Of a stretch of DNA of 11,608 nt, positions 7,464 to 11,608 are shown one piece after another. The DNA is taken from positions 1-11,608 of the forward strand of contig JACZWD010000066.1 of NCBI GenBank assembly GCA_022572335.1. Reading direction: 5' to 3'. The stretch is from Pseudomonadota bacterium. Lineage in GTDB: Bacteria; Pseudomonadota; Alphaproteobacteria; Rhodospirillales; 2-02-FULL-58-16. The notes under the pieces were generated by a model. That model made no database searches. It was given only the letters and a program-made list of their open reading frames with translations, and was not told the DNA's origin. Made by a program: the position numbers and the translations under genes. How positions within the stretch are numbered: the first letter of the stretch is position 1; every line of letters starts with the position of its first letter.

Positions 7464-7742
7464 CGGTTACCCCGGGCCAAAATCTCTCCCGGACGCTACA
7501 CCAATCGGCGCGTTGCTTCCAGTTATACCAAGGGGCATCACCGGCGGCGTTGCGCCTCGCCGCCCTGTCCCTCGGTTTAGGCGCTTCCACGGACCGGTCA
7601 TTGCGGGTATTGTCCGCGGTCCCCGGGACGGGCCCGCCGGGCGCCGTCTCAAGGGGTTGAAACGTGTTACGGAGGGGTGGGATCCAGCCGCCGGTCGCCG
7701 GGTTCGGCGGCAAGGCTGTTCCGGTTCCACCGGCGACCCATC
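7464..7742. other. Divergent intergenic region, response regulator and ribA
   Basis: The 279 bases between the two divergent genes carry no convincing gene. Visible structure includes two copies of TA(T/C)ACCAA (7497-7504 and 7524-7531), a seven-base-pair hairpin GGCGGCG/CGCCGCC (7543-7564), an inverted repeat GGACCG/CGGTCC with a 20-base interior (7591-7622), and an isolated GGAGGG (7671-7676) without a start codon at useful distance. No FMN riboswitch pattern was found before ribA, and no strong promoter could be assigned to either gene. Confidence 0.5.
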
Positions 7743-8888
7743 ATGGCGCACCGTTTCGAACTGATTTCCATGCCCGCCTCGCGCGAACCCGTCTCCCTGC
7801 TGGCGGTGGATCGCGCCGTCTCCGAGCTTCGGCGCGGCCGCATCGTCGCCGTGCGCGGCGGCGGCGGCACCGCGGCCCTGGTTCAGGCCGCCGAAGCCGC
7901 GACGCCCGAGGGATTGCGGGAGCTGGCCTCCATGAGCCAGGCCTCCCCCGTCCTTGTCGTTACCGCGCGGCGCGCCGCCGTGCTCGGCCTCGGCCACAGC
8001 CGGGCGAAGGTGGTGAGCGTCGCCGCCGGGGGCGGCCTGACGGCGGAGGCGATCCGCGATCTCGCCGATCCCCTTTCCGATCCCCCGGCGGTGACGCCCG
8101 ACCTGTCGATCGCCGAAGCCGCCGCCTACGACTGCGACAGCGCCGCGGTGAGCCTGGCGAAACGGGCCCGGCTGTTGCCGGCGGCGGTGACGGCGAACCT
8201 GGTCAACCCCGAGGCCGACGACCTTGCCGCCTGGACGACGCGGCACGACCTGCTTCTGGTCGACGCCGGCGACATCTTCCAGTACGAGAAGACGGCGGCC
8301 AGAACCCTGCGCAAGGTCAGCGAGGCGCGGGTGCCGCTGCCCGACGCGCCGGAGACGCGGATCATGGCCTTCCGCCCGGTCGACGGCGGACTGGAACATC
8401 TGGCCATCCTCATCGGCGACCCCAGGCCGGGGGAGCCGGTGCTCACCCGCCTGCATTCGGAATGTTTCACCGGCGACCTGCTGGGCAGCCTGCGGTGCGA
8501 CTGCGGCGACCAACTGCAGGGCGCGATCCGGGAGATCGCCGCCGCCGGCAGCGGCATCCTGCTCTACCTGGCCCAGGAGGGCCGCGGCATCGGCCTGGTC
8601 AACAAGCTCCGGGCCTATGAATTGCAGGATCGCGGGTTCGACACCATGGACGCCAACGAACAACTGGGTTTCGATGCCGACGAACGGGTTTACCTGCCGG
8701 CCGCCCAGATGCTGCGCCAGCTTGGATTCGACCGCATCCGCCTGATGACCAACAACCCCGGCAAGGTTTCGGCGCTGTCGCGCTGCGGCGTCGGCGTCGT
8801 CGCCCGGGTGCCCCACGCCTTTCCCGCCAACAAGCACAACGAGAGCTACCTGCGCACCAAGGCGGCGCGGGGCGGACACCTTTTTTAG
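7743..8888 (+). CDS. ribA: GTP cyclohydrolase II RibA with degenerate RibB-like N-terminal domain
   Basis: The 381-residue protein carries GTP cyclohydrolase II, the first enzyme of riboflavin synthesis, in its C-terminal half. The zinc cysteines are Cys241, Cys252 and Cys254 in HSECFTGDLLGSLRCDCGDQL, with the same spacing as E. coli RibA. It is followed by GILLYLAQEGRGIGLVNKLRAYELQ, LGFDADER, RLMTNNPGKV and the terminal YLRTKAARGGHLF. The first 190 or so residues align in position with a RibB (3,4-dihydroxy-2-butanone-4-phosphate synthase) domain but lack the acidic DDE and REGEGD catalytic motifs, so RibB activity is not expected. The ATG at 7743 is preferred from protein similarity; no ribosome site is visible, and the GTG at 7677 sits directly against a GGAGGG and adds a non-family extension. 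Confidence 0.93.
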   Translation: MAHRFELISMPASREPVSLLAVDRAVSELRRGRIVAVRGGGGTAALVQAAEAATPEGLRELASMSQASPVLVVTARRAAVLGLGHSRAKVVSVAAGGGLTAEAIRDLADPLSDPPAVTPDLSIAEAAAYDCDSAAVSLAKRARLLPAAVTANLVNPEADDLAAWTTRHDLLLVDAGDIFQYEKTAARTLRKVSEARVPLPDAPETRIMAFRPVDGGLEHLAILIGDPRPGEPVLTRLHSECFTGDLLGSLRCDCGDQLQGAIREIAAAGSGILLYLAQEGRGIGLVNKLRAYELQDRGFDTMDANEQLGFDADERVYLPAAQMLRQLGFDRIRLMTNNPGKVSALSRCGVGVVARVPHAFPANKHNESYLRTKAARGGHLF

Positions 8889-8908
8889 TACCTTCTTTTA
8901 GTACCTTC
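8883..8908 (+). repeat. 13-bp perfect tandem duplication across the ribA stop codon
   Basis: TTTTAGTACCTTC occurs at 8883-8895 and again directly adjacent at 8896-8908. The TAG stop of ribA (8886-8888) lies inside the first copy, and the duplication reproduces it in the second. It has the form of a recent slippage duplication and does not change the RibA protein. Confidence 0.9.
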
Positions 8909-8942
8909 CAGCAGCCTGCCAACGCCCGGGATTTCACCGTTT

Positions 8943-8958
8943 CCCGCCGCCGGGCGGG
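8943..8958. repeat. GC-rich palindrome between ribA and the second sigma-54 promoter
   Basis: CCCGCC (8943-8948), GCCG, GGCGGG (8953-8958) is a perfect dyad. It lies about 100-116 bp upstream of the start predicted for the sigma-54 promoter at 9033, the right range for an enhancer site, and 55 bases after ribA, where it could equally be a terminator stem. No T tract follows. Which role applies is undecided. Confidence 0.45.
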
Positions 8959-9003
8959 TACATATTGCCGGCCTGCGGTCCCCGTGCACCGGACACTTTC
9001 GCA

Positions 9004-9016
9004 CAACACTTTGATT
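9004..9016 (-). promoter_or_regulatory. IHF consensus match upstream of second sigma-54 promoter
   Basis: The minus strand reads AATCAAAGTGTTG, matching WATCAANNNNTTR at every defined position. It lies about 49 bp upstream of the predicted start, inside the only AT-rich patch of this intergenic region, and repeats the arrangement seen before glnK. Confidence 0.6.
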
Positions 9017-9032
9017 TTCATGGATTTTTCCG

Positions 9033-9048
9033 TGGCACCCGGCTTGCA
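9033..9048 (+). promoter_or_regulatory. Sigma-54 (-24/-12) promoter of the gene starting at 9085
   Basis: TGGCACCCGGCTTGCA matches the sigma-54 core TGGCAC-N5-TTGCA perfectly, with GG at 9034-9035 and GC at 9046-9047 in correct register; only the weakly conserved G after TGGCAC differs. Transcription should begin near 9059, leaving about 26 bases of leader that include the ribosome site. No sigma-70-type promoter was evident nearby. The activator is unknown. Confidence 0.75.
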
Positions 9049-9084
9049 GGGGGACAGGCGACCCAGGAGAACCCAGGATCCGTC

Positions 9085-9523
9085 GTGAGCGCCCCGCCAG
9101 ACCCCGTAGGCACCCAACCGGCATTCTTCGCCCCGCACGCGCCGCCGGAGAGCGGGGAAACGAAGTCCCAGGCCCCGCCCGACGGTTTAATAACCCGGCT
9201 GTTCGGCGCCGACGGGTTCAATTTTCTCGACATCCTCGACGTCATCAATCCCCTTCAGCACATCCCCTTCGTGTCCACGCTCTACCGGGCACTGACCGGC
9301 GACACCATCGCCCCGGCGTCCCGCGTTGCCGGCGGCGCCCTGTTCGGCGGCCCCATCGCCGGCGCCGCATCGGGTGGCTGCCGCGGGCGCCGGGACAGGC
9401 GGCGATTTGGCGGGGCCGGGGGGCTGGCATTCCGAGGTCATGTTGGCGGCCCTGGTCAAGTACGAGCAGGGCGCCCAGCTCGCCCGCGCGACGCCGCGGT
9501 CCACCATGGACGTGGCATACTGA
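9085..9523 (+). pseudogene. Unrecognised small Gly/Ala-rich protein gene with apparent frameshift
   Basis: I do not recognise a function. A GTG at 9085, preceded by AGGAG (9065-9069) and AGGAT (9075-9079), opens a protein of which the first 96 or so residues contain a Pro-rich start and the well-formed segments LITRLFGADGFNFLDILDVI, NPLQHIPFVSTLYRALTGD and ASRVAGGALFGGPIAGA. After about 9372 the same frame turns into Arg/Gly-rich, low-GC3 shadow sequence. The frame one base further on instead continues sensibly (VAAAGAGTGGD, then HSEVMLAALVKYEQGAQLAR and TMDVAY) to a TGA at 9523. One extra G in the GGG at 9372-9374 would explain this; the restored product would have about 145 residues with a glycine-zipper-like hydrophobic centre. 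It could be a real mutation, a sequencing error or, less likely, recoding. It is probably co-transcribed with the next gene, 23 bases away. Confidence 0.6.
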
Positions 9524-9546
9524 CCGCTTCGCTTTATAACCGGACC

Positions 9547-10053
9547 ATGGACATCCAGGTACGGCCCCCGGGCATGCTCATGTGGCGCGGCAGGCGGGTC
9601 CGCTGTGCCTTGGGACAAGGCGGACTCAGCGCCGACAAGCGCGAAGGCGACGGCGCCACGCCGGAGGGCTGCTTTCCCCTGCGCCGGGTGTTGTACCGGG
9701 CCGACCGGGTGGACAGGCCGCTGACCGCCCTGCCGGTGAGGGCATTGCGCGCCGACGATGGATGGTGCGACGATCCCGCCGACAGGCGTTACAACGGCCC
9801 GGTCCGCATCCCGTGCGCCGCCGGGCACGAAGTTCTTTGGCGTGCGGATGAAATCTACGACGTGCTCGTGGTGTTGGGATTCAACGACGACCCGGTGATC
9901 CCGGGCCGGGGCAGCGCCGTCTTCGTGCACGTGGCGAGACCCGATTACGCGCCGACCGGGGGCTGCGTCGGCGTGGCGCTGCCCGATCTCCTGTCCCTGC
10001 TCGGCGACTGCGATGAGAACGTTCGGCTTTGTATCAGCCGCGATCCCGGTTGA
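9547..10053 (+). CDS. L,D-transpeptidase (YkuD) family protein, small form
   Basis: The 168-residue product resembles small YkuD-type L,D-transpeptidases, which form 3-3 crosslinks or attach proteins to peptidoglycan through a catalytic cysteine. The active-site region is VFVHVARPDYAPTGGCVGVAL, with His128 and Cys140 in the T-x-G-C context; the His-to-Cys interval is shorter than in classical YkuD proteins. Earlier conserved-looking parts are DKREGDGATPEGCFPLRRV and YNGPVRIP, typical of the domain (K-x-G-D-x-x-T-P-x-G). No signal peptide is visible, unusual for a periplasmic enzyme. Start is the ATG at 9547 with a poor ribosome site, suggesting coupling to the gene before it. Because of the upstream frameshift, the frame is open without interruption from 9085, so automatic annotation may join the two. 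Its 3' end overlaps yggS by 20 bases. Confidence 0.85.
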   Translation: MDIQVRPPGMLMWRGRRVRCALGQGGLSADKREGDGATPEGCFPLRRVLYRADRVDRPLTALPVRALRADDGWCDDPADRRYNGPVRIPCAAGHEVLWRADEIYDVLVVLGFNDDPVIPGRGSAVFVHVARPDYAPTGGCVGVALPDLLSLLGDCDENVRLCISRDPG

Positions 10054-10741
10054 ACGGCGGGCGCGGGCCGAAAAGGGCCGTGCCCACACGCACATGGGTG
10101 GCGCCGAAACGCACGGCGACGTCGAAATCGGCGGTCATGCCCATGCTCAGGTCCCCGAGCCCGTTGCGCCGCGCGATCTCTCGCAAAAGGGCGAAGTGAA
10201 GGGACGGTTCGTCGTCCTGCGGCGGGATACACATGAGGCCGCGGACCGGCAGGCCCAGGTCGTCGCGGCAGGCGCCGATGAATTCATCGGCATCGGCGGG
10301 ATGAATGCCGCTTTTCTGGGGCTCCTCGCCGGTGTTGACCTGGATGAAACAGTCCGCGCGGTGGCCGCTGCGTTCCATTTCCTCGGCCAGCGCCCGGGCC
10401 AGCCTGGGCCGGTCGACGCTTTCGATGGCGTCGAACAGCTCGAGCGCCCGGCGTACCTTGTTGCGCTGCAAGGGACCGATCAGGTGCAGCCGGACGTCGG
10501 GATAGGCGGCCCTGAGCTCGGGCCACTTGGCCTCGGCTTCGTCGACCCGGTTCTCGCCGAAGTCCCGGTGTCCGGCTTCCAGGGCGCGCCGGACATGCCC
10601 GGCGGGATGGGCCTTGCCCACGGCGACCAGGGTGACCTCGTCCGGCGATCGCCCGGCGGCCTCGGCGGCTGCGGCGATTCGCGCCTTCACCACGGCCAGG
10701 TTTCCGGCGATATCGGTCTCGGGTGCCAATTGCGTTACCAT
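10034..10741 (-). CDS. yggS: YggS/PLPBP family pyridoxal phosphate homeostasis protein
   Basis: The 235-residue protein belongs to the YggS/PLPBP family, cytoplasmic PLP-binding proteins that maintain vitamin B6 and amino-acid balance without known catalysis. Family features are the PLP lysine Lys43 in TLVAVGKAHPA (usually VSK), ALEAGHRDFGENRVDEAEAK, LHLIGPLQRNKVRRAL, the IQVNTGEEPQKSG loop, RGLMCIPP and the phosphate-binding end LSMGMTADFDVAVRFGATHV followed by RVGTALFG. The start is the ATG at 10741; upstream on this strand there is no Shine-Dalgarno motif. It is divergent from the ThiE-like gene with only 38 bases between starts, and its stop codon lies inside the convergent L,D-transpeptidase gene. 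Confidence 0.95.
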   Translation of the reverse strand: MVTQLAPETDIAGNLAVVKARIAAAAEAAGRSPDEVTLVAVGKAHPAGHVRRALEAGHRDFGENRVDEAEAKWPELRAAYPDVRLHLIGPLQRNKVRRALELFDAIESVDRPRLARALAEEMERSGHRADCFIQVNTGEEPQKSGIHPADADEFIGACRDDLGLPVRGLMCIPPQDDEPSLHFALLREIARRNGLGDLSMGMTADFDVAVRFGATHVRVGTALFGPRPPFNRDRG

Positions 10742-10779
10742 GGCGCTTGCACGAAGGAGGGACGGAGGGTGGAAATCCG

Positions 10780-11415
10780 GTGCCGACCTTAACAGACCTG
10801 GCGCGGCGGCTCAATTTGCACCGCCCGGCGGCGGCGGCGTCGGCGAGCCGCCTCCTGCCCCCGCTGATCCTGATGACGGACGCCGACAGGCTGCCCGATC
10901 CCGCCGCCGCGGTGGCCCGCCTGCCCCGGGGCAGCGCCGTCATCCTGCGCCACTACGGAGTCCCCGGCCGGGACGCCCTGGCCCGCGACCTGGTGGCCCT
11001 GTGCCGGGGGCGGCACATCCGGGTGCTGATCGCCGCCGACGCCCGGCTCGCCCGGGCCGTGGGAGCGGACGGGCTGCACCTGCCCGAGGCAATGGCGCGG
11101 CGCGGTCCCGGGATCTGGCAGCGCTGGCGGCGGCCGGACTGGATCGTCACCGCGGCGGCCCATTCCCGCGCCGCCCTGTTCCGCGCCGCCCGCGCCGGAG
11201 CCGACGCGGCACTGCTGTCGCCGGTGTTCTGGACCGCCAGCCACCCGCTGGCGCCGGCTCTGGGTCCGCTGCGCTTCGCCGCCTGGTGCCGGTCGAGTCC
11301 GCTTCCCGTTTACGCCCTCGGCGGGATCTCGGCGCTCACCGCGCGCCGCCTGAGGGCGGGCGGCGGCGCCGGGTATGCCGGGATCAGCGGGTTCACGGAG
11401 CCAACGACGCAATAG
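10780..11415 (+). CDS. Thiamine phosphate synthase/TenI-like protein
   Basis: The 211-residue product has the beta/alpha-barrel pattern of the ThiE/TenI family: LILMTDADRLPDP (compare ThiE LYLVTD), LIAADARLARAVGADGLHLPE, TAAAHSRAALFRAARAGADA, LLSPVFWTASHP and PVYALGGISALTARRLRAGG. ThiE joins HMP-pyrophosphate and thiazole phosphate; TenI-type relatives have other or unknown roles. Several ThiE catalytic positions look changed: the usual QxR after strand two reads ILRHYG, and the Asp of the ND motif is replaced by AA, so true ThiE activity is uncertain. The GTG at 10780 was chosen because GGAGGG (10764-10769) lies ten bases upstream; the frame remains open to 10723, which would overlap yggS. 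It is divergent from yggS. Confidence 0.78.
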   Translation: MPTLTDLARRLNLHRPAAAASASRLLPPLILMTDADRLPDPAAAVARLPRGSAVILRHYGVPGRDALARDLVALCRGRHIRVLIAADARLARAVGADGLHLPEAMARRGPGIWQRWRRPDWIVTAAAHSRAALFRAARAGADAALLSPVFWTASHPLAPALGPLRFAAWCRSSPLPVYALGGISALTARRLRAGGGAGYAGISGFTEPTTQ

Positions 11416-11467
11416 TCCACGGTCCGCCCGGGCAGGGTTTCGGGCAATGAAATCCCGGCGCGCTCCG

Positions 11468-11487
11468 CCCGCCAAGGGGCCGGCGGG
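11468..11487 (+). terminator. Possible terminator of the ThiE-like gene
   Basis: CCCGCC (11468-11473) can pair with GGCGGG (11482-11487) across an eight-base loop, followed by GTCTTTC. It lies about 50 bases past the stop codon at 11415. The stem is short and the T run weak, so this is tentative. Confidence 0.35.
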
Positions 11488-11587
11488 GTCTTTCGCGCGG
11501 GAGTCTGGCGTGATTTCGGATTTTGGTCTATCCTCTGGCCCGGTGCCGCGCCGTCATGCGCGGCGGTCGGCGCCCGGGGGAGGAATC

Positions 11588-11608
11588 ATGGGATCGCCCA
11601 TCACGGGA
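11588..11608 (+). CDS. Start of an unidentified gene (partial)
   Basis: An ATG at 11588 is preceded by a strong ribosome site, GGGGGAGGA (11576-11584), and opens the frame MGSPITG up to the window edge. Between 11416 and 11587 there is otherwise only the possible terminator and a weak TATCCT (11529-11534) that could serve as a -10 element. Seven residues do not allow identification. Confidence 0.6.

Noticed and set aside
7590..7742. FMN riboswitch before ribA
   Set aside because: None of the conserved FMN aptamer core was found in the leader; only unrelated short inverted repeats are present.
9085..10053. Single fused protein combining the small unknown protein and the L,D-transpeptidase
   Set aside because: The joint (about 9375-9540) has shadow-like Arg/Gly composition and lower third-position GC, while another frame gives a natural continuation and stop at 9523. 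Two genes with a frameshift in the first is the better reading.
10527..11450. Plus-strand open frame overlapping yggS and the ThiE-like gene in another frame
   Set aside because: Pro/Arg/Gly-rich translation without motifs; the two overlapping genes explain the sequence.

Overview
The window is a very GC-rich bacterial chromosome segment with compact, mostly housekeeping gene content. Protein character (GlnK/AmtB pair, DapC-type aminotransferase, FtsK followed by an overlapping lolA, RibA with a degenerate RibB-like N-terminus, YggS opposite a ThiE/TenI-like gene) points to an alphaproteobacterium, most likely a Rhodospirillales-type organism. That placement is inferred from family resemblance; no rRNA is present. 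No tRNA, CRISPR, transposase or phage gene was seen.

Layout, left to right. (1) 1-232, minus strand: the N-terminus of an FAD-dependent hydroxylase of the UbiH/COQ6 family, running off the left edge. (2) 233-547: a divergent regulatory region with a textbook nitrogen-control layout: two TGCC-N9-GGCA-type NtrC-like sites, an IHF consensus match and a -24/-12 sigma-54 promoter, driving glnK-amtB (548-2236). (3) 2252-2368: five consecutive short hairpins, each closable on a three-base loop, the first acting plausibly as the amtB terminator; then a predicted promoter so close to the next ATG that the dapC mRNA would be almost leaderless. (4) 2422-6722: dapC, ftsK and lolA, co-directional and tightly packed (ftsK and lolA overlap). 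(5) 6774-7463, minus strand: an OmpR/PhoB-type response regulator without a visible partner kinase, convergent with lolA. (6) 7743-8888: ribA, ending in a perfect 13-bp tandem duplication that includes its stop codon. (7) 9004-10053: a second, nearly perfect sigma-54 promoter with its own IHF match, in front of a small unrecognised gene that carries an apparent +1 frameshift, followed 23 bp later by a small L,D-transpeptidase-like gene. (8) 10034-10741, minus strand: yggS, overlapping the transpeptidase gene tail to tail. (9) 10780-11415: a divergent ThiE/TenI-like gene, then the start of one more gene at 11588.

Functionally, GlnK and AmtB form the ammonium uptake and sensing pair. DapC (lysine/meso-DAP supply), FtsK (chromosome segregation at the septum), LolA (lipoprotein transport) and the L,D-transpeptidase-like protein all touch envelope growth and division. 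The most interesting feature is the second sigma-54/IHF promoter: it places an uncharacterised small protein and a putative L,D-transpeptidase under enhancer-dependent control, with the first gene apparently frameshifted so that the two reading frames are fused in this sequence.
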